This document shows positions 34,817 to 43,261 of a stretch of DNA of 64,000 nt, piece by piece. Under the pieces are notes generated by a model. The model had not been told where the DNA came from and did no database searches. It saw only the letters and a list, made by a program, of their open reading frames with translations. The stretch is taken from the NCBI RefSeq assembly GCF_018449475.1, contig NZ_JAHCQH010000018.1:124001-188000 (forward strand), written 5' to 3'. Origin of the DNA: Ancylobacter radicis (GTDB lineage Bacteria > Pseudomonadota > Alphaproteobacteria > Rhizobiales > Xanthobacteraceae). The number at the start of each line of letters is the position of its first letter. Position 1 is the stretch's first letter. The position numbers were made by a program, and so were the translations under genes.

Positions 34817-36097
34817 TCACTTGTTCATGAGCTGGGTCAGGCCATCGGCGGCCGCCTTGAGCGCGTCCTCCGGCTTGGCCTGTCCGCCGCCGGCCAGCGA
34901 CAGCTGGGTGCCCAGCACGTCCTCGTACTGCGCCGAATAGGCGAAGATCGGGAAGGACTTGCCGGAGGCGACGACGTCGAGCGCGGTCTTGTAGAAGGGG
35001 TACTTCTTCAGCACGGCTTCGTCGGTATAGACGTCCGAGCGAACCGGGGCGTGGCCTTCGAGCGCGCGGGCGACGGAGATCTTCTTGCTCTGCACCCACT
35101 CGATGAACTTCCAGGCCGCGGCCTTGGATTCATCCGACGTGTTCTTCGGAATGCCCCAGCCCCAGCCGCCGCTCTCGCCATGGCCACCCGGCATGACGCT
35201 GAGCGCCAGCTTGCCGGCCACTGACGGGCACTTCTCGGCATTGTCGAGCTGCGGCAGCATCCACCAATAGGTGACCATGCTGAACGTCTTGCCGGCGCAC
35301 ATCAGGCGCATCGTGTCATCGAGCGTGGCGGAAAGGGCGCCCTGCTGCGCGCCGTTCTGGATGTTGTCGGCATAGAGCTTGAGCGCGGTCAGGCCCTCGG
35401 GGCTGTTCAGCACCACCTTGCGGCCGGCGTCGAGATAGGCGCCGCCCGACGAGAACAGGTAGTTGGAGAACTCCATCGCGTTCGGGTCGCCGCGCTGGCC
35501 CTGCATCGCCGCGCCGACGAGATCGCCGCCGCTAGCCTTGAAGTATTTCGACAGCGCCACATAGTCCGCGAGCGTGGCCGGCGGGGCGAGATCCTTGCCG
35601 GTCTTGGCCTTGAAATCGGCCTTGATCTTGGGGTCGCTCAGCAGGTCCGTGCGGTAGATCAGGCCCATCGAGTAGTTGTACATCGGCAGGATAGGCAGCG
35701 ACTCCTTGGTCGCGCCGAGCAGGTCGAGCATGGACGGGATGATCGGCTTGAGATCGAAGCCGGACTTCTCGACATAAGGCTTCAGGTCTTCCAGCCAGCC
35801 GGCGGCGGGGAACTCGCCAGCCCAGAGGAAATCGACCTCCAGCACGTTGTAATAGCTTTCGGGAGAGACGAGCTGGGCGACCAGCTTGTCGTGCATGTCG
35901 CCATAGCCGATCTTCTCGAACTCGACCTTGATGCCGGTTTCCTTGGTGAACTCCGGCAGCAGTTTCTCGATGATCTGGGTTTCCGGCACGTCCTCCATCA
36001 GGGCGCGCAGGGTGATCGGTTCGGCGAGGGCGGGGCCGGCAGCGGCCAGCATGCTGGCCCCGAGAAGGGCCTGGACGATACGGCGTCTCATCTGCAT
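34817..36097 (-). CDS. ABC sugar transporter substrate-binding protein
   Basis: A 426-residue family 1 extracellular binding protein with a signal peptide (AAAGPALAEP). The mature part opens ITLRALMEDVPETQIIEKLL, then a long two-lobe body with YNYSMGLIYRTDLLSDP and GWGWGIPKNTSDESKAAAWK, standard for sugar-binding proteins. The start is ATG 36097, with ATG 36091 as an alternative. It sits between the two permease genes. The ligand is not predictable; the regulon's kinase and dehydrogenase point to a sugar or polyol. Confidence 0.88.
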   Translation of the reverse strand: MQMRRRIVQALLGASMLAAAGPALAEPITLRALMEDVPETQIIEKLLPEFTKETGIKVEFEKIGYGDMHDKLVAQLVSPESYYNVLEVDFLWAGEFPAAGWLEDLKPYVEKSGFDLKPIIPSMLDLLGATKESLPILPMYNYSMGLIYRTDLLSDPKIKADFKAKTGKDLAPPATLADYVALSKYFKASGGDLVGAAMQGQRGDPNAMEFSNYLFSSGGAYLDAGRKVVLNSPEGLTALKLYADNIQNGAQQGALSATLDDTMRLMCAGKTFSMVTYWWMLPQLDNAEKCPSVAGKLALSVMPGGHGESGGWGWGIPKNTSDESKAAAWKFIEWVQSKKISVARALEGHAPVRSDVYTDEAVLKKYPFYKTALDVVASGKSFPIFAYSAQYEDVLGTQLSLAGGGQAKPEDALKAAADGLTQLMNK

Positions 36098-36176
36098 CTC
36101 ATCTCTCCTGTTCCGTCTGGTACGGGCTTTGCCCGCTGTCTTGGCGCCGGCCGGGTGAGGCGGCGCAATGGGGCGG

Positions 36177-36974
36177 CTATTTCACGCTGCCGAAGGTCAG
36201 TCCCTGAACGATGAATCGCTGGATGAAGCGGGAGGCGATGACCAGCGGCAGCACCGCCAGCACCACGCCGGCCGACACCTTGGCGATCTGCACGCCGTTG
36301 GAAGTCTGCAAGGAGGCGAGAGCCACCGGCACGGTCGCGGTCTGTGGACCGCTCAGCACCAGCGCGAACAGGAACTCGTTCCAGGTGAGGATGAAGCCGA
36401 GCACGCCGGCGGCGGCGATGCCGGGCAGCGAAACCGGCAGCACGATGCGCCAGAAGGCCTGCCAGGCGGTGGCGCCATCGGTCTGCGCCGCCCATTCCAG
36501 ATCAACCGGAATGCCCTCGAAGAAGCCCATCAGGATCCAGATGAGGAAGGGCAGGTTGAGCGCCGCATAGACGATGATCAGCCCGGTCAGCGAATTGGTG
36601 AGGCCCACCATGCGGAACAGGGTGAAGGCCGGGAGCACGATGGCCACGGGCGGCAGCATCTGGATGGCGAGCACGGCGAAGCGACCGCCCTTGCCGCTGG
36701 TCTTGAAGCGGGCGAAGGCGTAGCCGGTCATGCAGGCGAAGGGCAGGGCCACCACCACCGAGCCGATCGCGACGATCAGGCTGTTCAGATAGGACTGGCC
36801 GTAGCGGGTGGAGGTGAACAGTGCGACGTAATTGTCGAGCGTGAACGCCGGCATGATCTCCGGCGAGTAGGACATCGGCTCGGGCAGGAAGCTGGTGCGG
36901 ATCACCCAGAGCAGCGGAATGAGGATGGCGGCGCAGGTCAGGAGAAGGCCGAAATGAAGGGCGATGCGCCGCAT
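36177..36974 (-). CDS. ABC sugar transporter permease (MalG-type)
   Basis: A 265-residue permease with six helices. The EAA loop is EWAAQTDGATAWQAFWRIVL, and the C-terminal FIQRFIVQGLTFGSVK ends just as MalG-type proteins do. ATG 36974 is preferred over an upstream in-frame TTG because GGGGGA lies seven bases ahead. It is the second gene of the importer unit, 20 bases after the ATPase. Confidence 0.88.
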   Translation of the reverse strand: MRRIALHFGLLLTCAAILIPLLWVIRTSFLPEPMSYSPEIMPAFTLDNYVALFTSTRYGQSYLNSLIVAIGSVVVALPFACMTGYAFARFKTSGKGGRFAVLAIQMLPPVAIVLPAFTLFRMVGLTNSLTGLIIVYAALNLPFLIWILMGFFEGIPVDLEWAAQTDGATAWQAFWRIVLPVSLPGIAAAGVLGFILTWNEFLFALVLSGPQTATVPVALASLQTSNGVQIAKVSAGVVLAVLPLVIASRFIQRFIVQGLTFGSVK

Positions 36975-36994
36975 GTCCTGATCCCCCGCCGTTC

Positions 36995-38137
36995 TCAATG
37001 TCCGAGGACGCGGAGCGAGGGACGGGGCAGGGCCCGCGTCGTCTCCGGGTCGAACAGGTGCATGGGCCGGGCGTCGACATAGAGCGGCACGGTGGCGCCG
37101 ACCGCCGCCGTGTAGTGGCGCGACAGGCGGGCAGAGATCTCCGCCGGGCGCCCCTCGGCGCCGTTTCCCTGACCGATCTGGCCGACCAGAATGTTCTCGA
37201 CGCCCAGCGATTCCATGGCGACGACGGTGACGTCGATGCGCTGGAAGCCGGGCTGCGGCGCCTCGTGAATATCCTCCGGGCGCAGGCCGAAGATCACCTC
37301 GCGCCCGGTTGCCGGGGCATAGGCGTCGCGGTGCATCGCCGGCACCTCGACCGAGAGCCCATCGCCGCGCACGAGGAGGCCGTCCCCCTGCGCCTCAAGC
37401 CGCGCGGGAAGGAGGTTCATCGGCGGGGTGGCGAGGAACCGGGCGACGAAAGTGTCCACCGGGTCGGCATAGACATCCAGCGGCTTGCCCACCTGGATCA
37501 TCCGGCCATCGCGCATGATGCAGATGCGGTCGCCCATGGTCATGGCTTCCACCTGATCATGGGTGACATGGACGATGGTGCGCCCGAGCCGGCGGTGCAG
37601 CTTGACCAGTTCGAGCCGCATCTCGGCGCGAAGCTGCGCGTCGAGGTTGGACAGCGGCTCGTCGAGCAGGAAGGCGACGGGATCGCGCACAATGGCGCGG
37701 CCAAGCGCGACGCGCTGGCGCTGGCCGCCCGAGAGCGCCGCCGGCTTGCGATCAAGATAGGGGGCGAGGCCGAGCAGCCCCGCCGCTTCCTTGATCTTCT
37801 CCTCGATCACCGGGCGGGCGACGCCGCGCATCTTCAGGCCGAAGCCCATATTCTCGCGCACGCTCATATGCGGATAGAGCGCGTAGGACTGGAACACGAC
37901 GGCGATGTTGCGGTCGCGAGGGGCCACATGGGTCACGCTGCGCCCGCCAATGCGCAGATCGCCCGAGGTGATGCCCTCAAGACCCGCGATCATGCGCAGC
38001 GTGGTGGATTTGCCGCAGCCGGACGGGCCGAGAAAGATGACGAACTCACCCTCCGCAATGGTCAGGTCGACGTCACGCACGCCATAGGCGCCGTTGGCGT
38101 AGAGCTTGGAGACGTGATCGAGTTCGATCGATGACAT
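36995..38137 (-). CDS. ABC sugar transporter ATP-binding protein (UgpC/MalK-type)
   Basis: A 380-residue ATPase of the CUT1 class. Walker A is GPSGCGKST, the Q-loop FQSYALYPHMSVRENMGFGL, the signature [15 protein letters not shown], Walker B FLLDEPLSNLD and the H-loop VTHDQVEA. The C-terminal regulatory domain contains FGLRPEDIHEA. It leads the importer unit, which is unusual since the ATPase is often last. Copies of TCGAACAT lie 100-165 bases upstream. Confidence 0.9.
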   Translation of the reverse strand: MSSIELDHVSKLYANGAYGVRDVDLTIAEGEFVIFLGPSGCGKSTTLRMIAGLEGITSGDLRIGGRSVTHVAPRDRNIAVVFQSYALYPHMSVRENMGFGLKMRGVARPVIEEKIKEAAGLLGLAPYLDRKPAALSGGQRQRVALGRAIVRDPVAFLLDEPLSNLDAQLRAEMRLELVKLHRRLGRTIVHVTHDQVEAMTMGDRICIMRDGRMIQVGKPLDVYADPVDTFVARFLATPPMNLLPARLEAQGDGLLVRGDGLSVEVPAMHRDAYAPATGREVIFGLRPEDIHEAPQPGFQRIDVTVVAMESLGVENILVGQIGQGNGAEGRPAEISARLSRHYTAAVGATVPLYVDARPMHLFDPETTRALPRPSLRVLGH

Positions 38138-38239
38138 CAGGGAACCTTTGCCCGCGGGGCGCGATGCGGAATCTGCGGCGTCTCGGCTGTGAAGCCGCGG
38201 TGGGTCCGGTGCGCGAGATCGAATGGTAAGCTCACAAAG

Positions 38240-38300
38240 TCGAACATGTAAATCACAAAATCGAACGCATCAGCGTGAGTCTGCGATCATGTTCGAACAT
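38240..38300. promoter_or_regulatory. Cluster of candidate DeoR operators before the sugar importer
   Basis: Three related sites lie in the gap between the importer ATPase gene and the dehydrogenase gene: TCGAACAT (38240-38247), TCGAACGCAT (38261-38270) and the perfect palindrome ATGTTCGAACAT (38289-38300). The same word recurs upstream of the DeoR gene at 39152-39196, so the neighbouring regulator is the likely binder. Confidence 0.58.
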
Positions 38301-38309
38301 CGCTCCGGC

Positions 38310-39110
38310 TCAGGTCGTGTAAACCCCACCGGTCACATTGATCGCCTGACCGGTCATGAAACGCGCCTGTTCCGAACAGAGGAAGACGACGACATCGGCG
38401 ACATCCTCGGGGGTCTCCAGGCGGCCGAGCGGAGTCTGGTTGATGTAGTCGGCGACCACCTGTTCGGGCGTCACGCCGCGCAATGTCGCTTCCCACTGCG
38501 CCTCGCGAGACTGCATGCCGGTGGCGACGAAGCCGGGGCACACGCAGTTGGCGCGGATGCCTTTGGCGGCGAGTTCGCGGGCCAGCGCCTGGGTCCAGCC
38601 GACCACGGCGAATTTCGAGGCGGAGTAATGCGCCAGCAGCGGCGCGCCAACCTTGGCGGCGAGCGAGGCGGTGTTGACAATGCAGCCTTTTCCCTGCGCC
38701 ACGAAGTGCCGGGCGGCGATCTGGTTGGTCAGGAACACGCCGCGCGTATTGACGTCAAAATTGAAGTTCCACTCCTCGTCGGTGATGTCGAGCGCCGGCG
38801 CCATGGTGGACACGCCGGCATTGGCGACCAGCAGATCGCACCCGCCCAGCGCGCCGAGCACCTGCTCGAAAGCCATGCTGACGGCGTCGCGCTGGCGCAC
38901 GTCGATCTGAATGGCGACCGCGCCCCCACCGATCGCCGCCGCCGTCTCCTGCGCCGCGCCACGGTTGATGTCACCCACCGCAACCCGCACCCCCTGCCGC
39001 GCCAGCGCCGCCGCAATCGCCCGCCCAATCCCCGCACCGCCGCCGGTCACAAACGCCTTGCGGCCCGAAAGCTCCGGATAGGAAGGGGTGGGGGCGGTGG
39101 TCGGGATCAT
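38310..39110 (-). CDS. Short-chain dehydrogenase/reductase
   Basis: A 266-residue SDR. The cofactor motif is VTGGGAGIGRAIA, Asp in VGDINR favours NAD over NADP, and the structural motif is VANAG. Catalytic residues are Ser in NTASLAAK and the Tyr-Lys pair in HYSASKFAV. The C-terminus GQAINVTGGVYTT is typical. It is transcribed divergently from the DeoR gene across shared operators and towards the importer. A polyol or sugar oxidation is plausible, not proven. Confidence 0.88.
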   Translation of the reverse strand: MIPTTAPTPSYPELSGRKAFVTGGGAGIGRAIAAALARQGVRVAVGDINRGAAQETAAAIGGGAVAIQIDVRQRDAVSMAFEQVLGALGGCDLLVANAGVSTMAPALDITDEEWNFNFDVNTRGVFLTNQIAARHFVAQGKGCIVNTASLAAKVGAPLLAHYSASKFAVVGWTQALARELAAKGIRANCVCPGFVATGMQSREAQWEATLRGVTPEQVVADYINQTPLGRLETPEDVADVVVFLCSEQARFMTGQAINVTGGVYTT

Positions 39111-39151
39111 GTGCAGCTCCTGATGTTAGAAGGCACTGTAGACAAACAATA

Positions 39152-39196
39152 TCGAACATCAAGACGAATCTTATGTTTGAATTTGTTCGTTTGATG
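39152..39196. promoter_or_regulatory. Candidate DeoR operators in the divergent dehydrogenase/DeoR promoter region
   Basis: The gap contains TCGAACAT (39152-39159), ATGTTTGA (39173-39180) and TGTTCGTTTGATG (39184-39196). The last two are variants of the same word in reverse orientation. The arrangement as direct and inverted copies suits a multimeric DeoR protein acting on both divergent genes. Confidence 0.58.
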
Positions 39197-39262
39197 CGCT
39201 AAAACTTGAATCTGCGTGGCGCCGAATCTCCTTCGTCGGTTCGCGTATCGGTGCAGGATCCA

Positions 39263-40123
39263 ATGATGGCCGAAGACCTCTCCTACCGGGATGTTCCCGC
39301 CGAGCCGGCCTCCACCGAGGAGCGGGGGCGCTTGCCGTCGCATCTCCGGCATGCCCGCATTCTCGACCAGTTGAGCCTTGCCGGGACGATCAGCGTCACT
39401 GGCCTCGCCGCCGAGCTGGGCGTTTCCGACATGACCATTCGCCGCGACCTCCTTGAGATGGAGCGCGAGGGCAAGCTGGTGCGGGTGCATGGCGGGGCCA
39501 TGCTGGCCGATGCGCCGGTGCCGGTGGCGATGGACAGCGAGGAGCCGCGCTTCGACGCCCGCCTGCGGCGCGGCAGCGATGCCAAGAGCGCCATTGCTGC
39601 CTATGCCGCCAATCTCATCGTCGGCTACCGCGCCGTCGCCCTTGATGTCGGGACCACCACCTATCTGATGGCGGGACACTTGCGCGAGGTGCCTCACCTC
39701 AAGCTTTTCACCAATAGTCTGCGCGTCTCGGCGCTGCTCGATGGCGGCGGACCGGAAATCTATGTGGCCGGCGGGCGCGTGCGCCCGGAGGAAATGTCGG
39801 TCTGGGGCCCGACGGCGATCGCCCAGTTCGAGAAGCTCTGGTTCGATGTCGCCGTGCTCGGCACCTCCGGCATCACCGCCGAGGGGTTCTTCGACTATTC
39901 CTTCGAGGACACCGACATGAAGCGCGTCTATCTGCGCCGTTCTGGTCTTCGCATTCTTCTGTGCGACAGCGCGAAGTTCCAGCGCATGTCGCTCGTGCAG
40001 GTCGGCTCTTTCACCGACATCAACATGCTCATCACCGACGCAGAGCCGCCGCCGCGTATCGCCGCGGCGCTCGCGGCCGCGCGGGTCGATGTGCGTATCG
40101 CGCCGCCTGCCGCCAGCCGTTGA
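39263..40123 (+). CDS. DeoR-family transcriptional regulator of the sugar regulon
   Basis: A 286-residue DeoR regulator. The helix-turn-helix is GTISVTGLAAELGVSDMTIR with the following HGGA, and the effector domain holds ALDVGTTTYLMAGHL and VLGTSGITAEGFFDYSFED. ATG 39263 follows AGGA; an upstream in-frame TTG would add 19 residues with no family resemblance. It leads the right arm with the BtpA, kinase and phosphatase genes, while dehydrogenase and importer lie on the other side. A phosphorylated sugar is the usual inducer for the family. Confidence 0.87.
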   Translation: MMAEDLSYRDVPAEPASTEERGRLPSHLRHARILDQLSLAGTISVTGLAAELGVSDMTIRRDLLEMEREGKLVRVHGGAMLADAPVPVAMDSEEPRFDARLRRGSDAKSAIAAYAANLIVGYRAVALDVGTTTYLMAGHLREVPHLKLFTNSLRVSALLDGGGPEIYVAGGRVRPEEMSVWGPTAIAQFEKLWFDVAVLGTSGITAEGFFDYSFEDTDMKRVYLRRSGLRILLCDSAKFQRMSLVQVGSFTDINMLITDAEPPPRIAAALAAARVDVRIAPPAASR

Positions 40124-40161
40124 TGCGCCGCGGCGTATCCTGTTTCCAAGGAGTAGATGGA

Positions 40162-40962
40162 ATGGTTTTCGAGTGCTTCGGCGAGAAGAAAAAGGTCGTG
40201 ATCGCCATGGCCCATATCGGTGCGCTGCCTGGCGCGCCGCTCTATGACGCCGATGGCGGCCTCGACAAGCTGATCGAGGGCGTTCTGACCGATGTCGAGA
40301 AGCTGCAGGCTGGCGGGGTCGACGCCATCATGTTCGGCAACGAGAACGACCGCCCTTATGTCTTCAAGGGCTCGCCGGCGTCGATCGCCGCGATGAGCGC
40401 CATCGTCCAGGCGGTCAAGCCGAGCCTGAAGGTGCCGTTCGGGGTGAACTACCTCTGGGATCCGGTCGCCACGGTGGCCATCGGCGCGGTGACGGGCGCC
40501 AGCTTCGTGCGCGAGATCTTCACCGGTCTGTTCGCTTCCGACATGGGTCTGTGGGAGCCGAACTGCGCCGAGGCGGCGCGGCTGCGCCATGATCTCAAGC
40601 GCGACGACATGAAGATGCTGTTCAACATCAATGCCGAGTTCGCCCACTCGCTCGACCAGCGCCCGATCGAGTTGCGTGCCAAGAGCGCGGTGTTCTCTTC
40701 GGTCGCCGACGCCATCCTTGTCTCCGGCCCGATCACCGGCCAGCCGGCCGACCAGTCTCATCTGCGCAAGGTGGCGGAGACGGTGAAGGACGTGCCGATC
40801 TTCGCCAATACCGGTGTGAACATCGACAATATCCGCGACATCTTCTCGGTCGCCTCTGGCGTGGTCATCGGCACCCATTTCAAGGTCGATGGCAACACCT
40901 GGAATCCGGTCGAGGCTGGGCGCGTCGCCCGCTTCATGGATGTGGTGAACTCGCTGCGCTGA
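40162..40962 (+). CDS. BtpA/SgcQ-family protein
   Basis: A 266-residue TIM-barrel-like protein of the BtpA family. Signature segments are MAHIGALPGAPLYD, GVDAIMFGNENDRPY, PFGVNYLWDPVAT and the late GVVIGTHFKVDGNTWNPVE. BtpA was named in cyanobacteria for photosystem I biogenesis; its relative SgcQ lies in an E. coli sugar operon, and a biochemical role is not settled. AAGGAG at 40148 fits the start. Its place between the regulator and a sugar kinase suggests a catabolic step, perhaps on a sugar phosphate, which is inference. Confidence 0.85.
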   Translation: MVFECFGEKKKVVIAMAHIGALPGAPLYDADGGLDKLIEGVLTDVEKLQAGGVDAIMFGNENDRPYVFKGSPASIAAMSAIVQAVKPSLKVPFGVNYLWDPVATVAIGAVTGASFVREIFTGLFASDMGLWEPNCAEAARLRHDLKRDDMKMLFNINAEFAHSLDQRPIELRAKSAVFSSVADAILVSGPITGQPADQSHLRKVAETVKDVPIFANTGVNIDNIRDIFSVASGVVIGTHFKVDGNTWNPVEAGRVARFMDVVNSLR

Positions 40963-41107
40963 GCTTGTGAGGCGTCCGGGCTGTGGCCCGGCGCGGATGC
41001 CTCACGATGCGCGCGCCTGCCGCGCCACACCGGCGCTCACGTCGATGTGGCGCGGCGTTTTCCACCTCTTGTCGGCATCGACGCGCCTTCCCACTGGATG
41101 AGCTTCA

Positions 41108-42610
41108 ATGATGAGCTGCGTTCTCGGCCTCGATATCGGCACCACCTCCACCATCGGCCTGTTGCTGCGCCTGCCGGGGGAAATTCTCGGCGTTGTCTCG
41201 CGGCCGGTGACGCTGTCCTCGCCGCAGGCGGGCTGGGCGGAGGAGGATCCGGCACAATGGTGGGCCAATGTGCGCGCCATTACCCGCGAGCTGATCGAGA
41301 CATCCGGCATCGACCCGGCCGAGATCGTCGCTGTCGGCGTTACCGGTATGCTGCCGGCCGTGGTCCTGCTCGATGCGCAGGGCCAGTTGCTGCGCCCCTC
41401 CATCCAGCAGAGCGACGGACGCTGCGGCGCCGAAGTCGCGGAGATGCGGGCGGAGAAGGACGAGGCGACCTTCATCGCCAAGGCAGGCAACGGCATCAAC
41501 CAGCAGCTTGTCACCGCCAAGCTGCGCTGGATCGCCCGCCACGAACCGGAGGTGTTCGCTCAGATCGCCACCGTGTTCGGCTCCTATGATTATGTGAACT
41601 GGCAGCTCACCGGCGAGCGTGCGGTCGAGCAGAACTGGGCGCTCGAAGCTGGCTTCGTCGACGTGTCCCGCCATGCGATTGACGACGAGTTGGTCGCCTG
41701 GGCGGGCATTCCCCGCAGTGCTGTGCCACGCAAGACCGCCTCTCATGAGATTATGGGCCATGTGAGCGCGGCTGGCGCGGCCGCCACCGGCCTTGCCGAG
41801 GGCACACCGGTCATTGGCGGGGCGGCGGACATGATCGCCTCGGCGCTCGGCGCCGGCGTCACTCGCAAAGGCGACATCCTCCTGAAGTTCGGCGGCGCCG
41901 TGGATATTCTGGTCGCCACCGATCAGGTGAAGCCCGATCCGCGCCTCTATCTCGACTATCACCTGATCCCCGGCCTCTACATGCCAAATGGCTGCATGGC
42001 GACGGGTGGTTCGGCGTTGAACTGGTTCGTGCGCAACTTCGCCGGTGGCGAGACGGCGGAGGCGGAAAGGCAGGGCGTCAGCCTGCTCCAGCATCTCGAC
42101 CGGCTGGCCGCCGAAAAGCCCGCGGGCGCGGACGGGCTGATGATCCTGCCCTATTTCCTCGGCGAGAAGACGCCGATCCATGATCCCGCAGCGCGGGGCG
42201 TTGTCGACGGGCTCACGCTCTCGCATGACATAGGCCATGTCTGGCGGGCTTTGCTGGAAGCCTATGCTTATGCCTGTGCCCACCATATCGAGGTGCTCGC
42301 CGATATGGGCCATGCGGCGGACCATGTGCTGGTGTCCGATGGTGGCTCCCAGTCCCGTGTCTGGATGCAGATTGTTGCGGATGTCCTTGGCAGGAAGGTG
42401 CATCGCCTCAAGGGCCATCCCGGCTCCTCGCTCGGGGCCGCCTGGACAGCGGCTGTCGGCGTCGGGCTGGCCGATTGGTCGGGGATTTCGCGATTCGTGC
42501 AGCAGGATGAGGTGCTCGCACCGGATCCCGCGCACGCGCCGGTCTACCGTGCCGGCTATGGACGCTACCGCGATCTGTACTGTCGGCTGTCGGCGGGGAG
42601 GGGGGCGTGA
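41108..42610 (+). CDS. FGGY-family carbohydrate kinase
   Basis: A 500-residue sugar kinase. The phosphate-1 motif is VLGLDIGTTSTIGLLL, with GAADMIASALGAG and KFGGAVDILVATD in the ATP domain and VLVSDGGSQSRVWMQIVADV near the end. It is closest in feel to XylB-like members; the substrate could be a ketose or polyol. Two adjacent ATG codons mark the start. It is 145 bases after the BtpA gene and overlaps the HAD gene as GTGA. Confidence 0.88.
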   Translation: MMSCVLGLDIGTTSTIGLLLRLPGEILGVVSRPVTLSSPQAGWAEEDPAQWWANVRAITRELIETSGIDPAEIVAVGVTGMLPAVVLLDAQGQLLRPSIQQSDGRCGAEVAEMRAEKDEATFIAKAGNGINQQLVTAKLRWIARHEPEVFAQIATVFGSYDYVNWQLTGERAVEQNWALEAGFVDVSRHAIDDELVAWAGIPRSAVPRKTASHEIMGHVSAAGAAATGLAEGTPVIGGAADMIASALGAGVTRKGDILLKFGGAVDILVATDQVKPDPRLYLDYHLIPGLYMPNGCMATGGSALNWFVRNFAGGETAEAERQGVSLLQHLDRLAAEKPAGADGLMILPYFLGEKTPIHDPAARGVVDGLTLSHDIGHVWRALLEAYAYACAHHIEVLADMGHAADHVLVSDGGSQSRVWMQIVADVLGRKVHRLKGHPGSSLGAAWTAAVGVGLADWSGISRFVQQDEVLAPDPAHAPVYRAGYGRYRDLYCRLSAGRGA

Positions 42611-43239
42611 AGCGGTTCCGCGCTGTCGCCTGGGACATTGACGGCACGCTGATCGACAGCGAGCCCTTGCATCATCGTGCGCTGGTGGCTGCCTGTCGCG
42701 AACTGGGAACCGATCTGTCGGATCTGCCGGACCAGGCCTTTCGCGGCATTCATGTCGGGGATGTCTGGCAGCAGATTTCACCGCGCCTGCCGGCGGGGGT
42801 CGCCGAGGCTGAATGGCTGGCGCTGATCAACGCGCATTATGTGGCCAATCGCGCCAGTCTGATTGCCCTCCCGCAGGCCGTGGCGACCATTCGCGCCCTG
42901 TCTCGCCGGGGCGTGGCGCAGGCCTGCGTCTCCAATTCGAGCCGGAGCGTGGTCGACGCCAATATCGACGTGCTCGGTATTTCCGATGCGATTGCCTTTT
43001 CCCTGAGCCTTGATGATGTAACCCACGGAAAGCCGGACCCCGAGCCGTATCGGCGCGCCTGCGCCCGCTTCGGTTTCGATCCCGCCGAGGTGATCGCGGT
43101 GGAGGACAGCCAGGCCGGCGCCCGTTCGGCCCGGCTCGCGGGCCTTCACGTGATCGGCTACGCCGCCACCGGCGGTGGCTTCGACGATGTCGATTGTGAG
43201 ATCGACAGCCTCGATCAGGTATCGGTGCTTTTTTTATAG
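42607..43239 (+). CDS. HAD-family hydrolase (sugar phosphatase-like)
   Basis: A 210-residue haloacid-dehalogenase protein of the phosphatase/phosphoglucomutase group. Motif I is WDIDGTLIDSEP (Asp10, Asp12), motif II CVSNSSRS, motif III Lys in GKPDPEPY, and motif IV AVEDSQAGARSA. A helical cap lies between motifs I and II. The start is GTG 42607, coupled to the kinase stop. It is last in the right arm; a weak CCTGCA/TGCAGG hairpin lies between it and the converging glycosyltransferase. Confidence 0.87.
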   Translation: MKRFRAVAWDIDGTLIDSEPLHHRALVAACRELGTDLSDLPDQAFRGIHVGDVWQQISPRLPAGVAEAEWLALINAHYVANRASLIALPQAVATIRALSRRGVAQACVSNSSRSVVDANIDVLGISDAIAFSLSLDDVTHGKPDPEPYRRACARFGFDPAEVIAVEDSQAGARSARLAGLHVIGYAATGGGFDDVDCEIDSLDQVSVLFL

Positions 43240-43261
43240 CCCTGCACGCTATTGCAGGTTG

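Noticed and set aside
41105..42781. 558-codon minus-strand open frame
   Set aside because: Antisense to the FGGY kinase, which has clear kinase motifs.
43241..43258. CCTGCA/TGCAGG hairpin between the converging HAD and glycosyltransferase genes
   Set aside because: The stem is only six pairs and no T-run follows it in either direction, so a terminator call is not supported.
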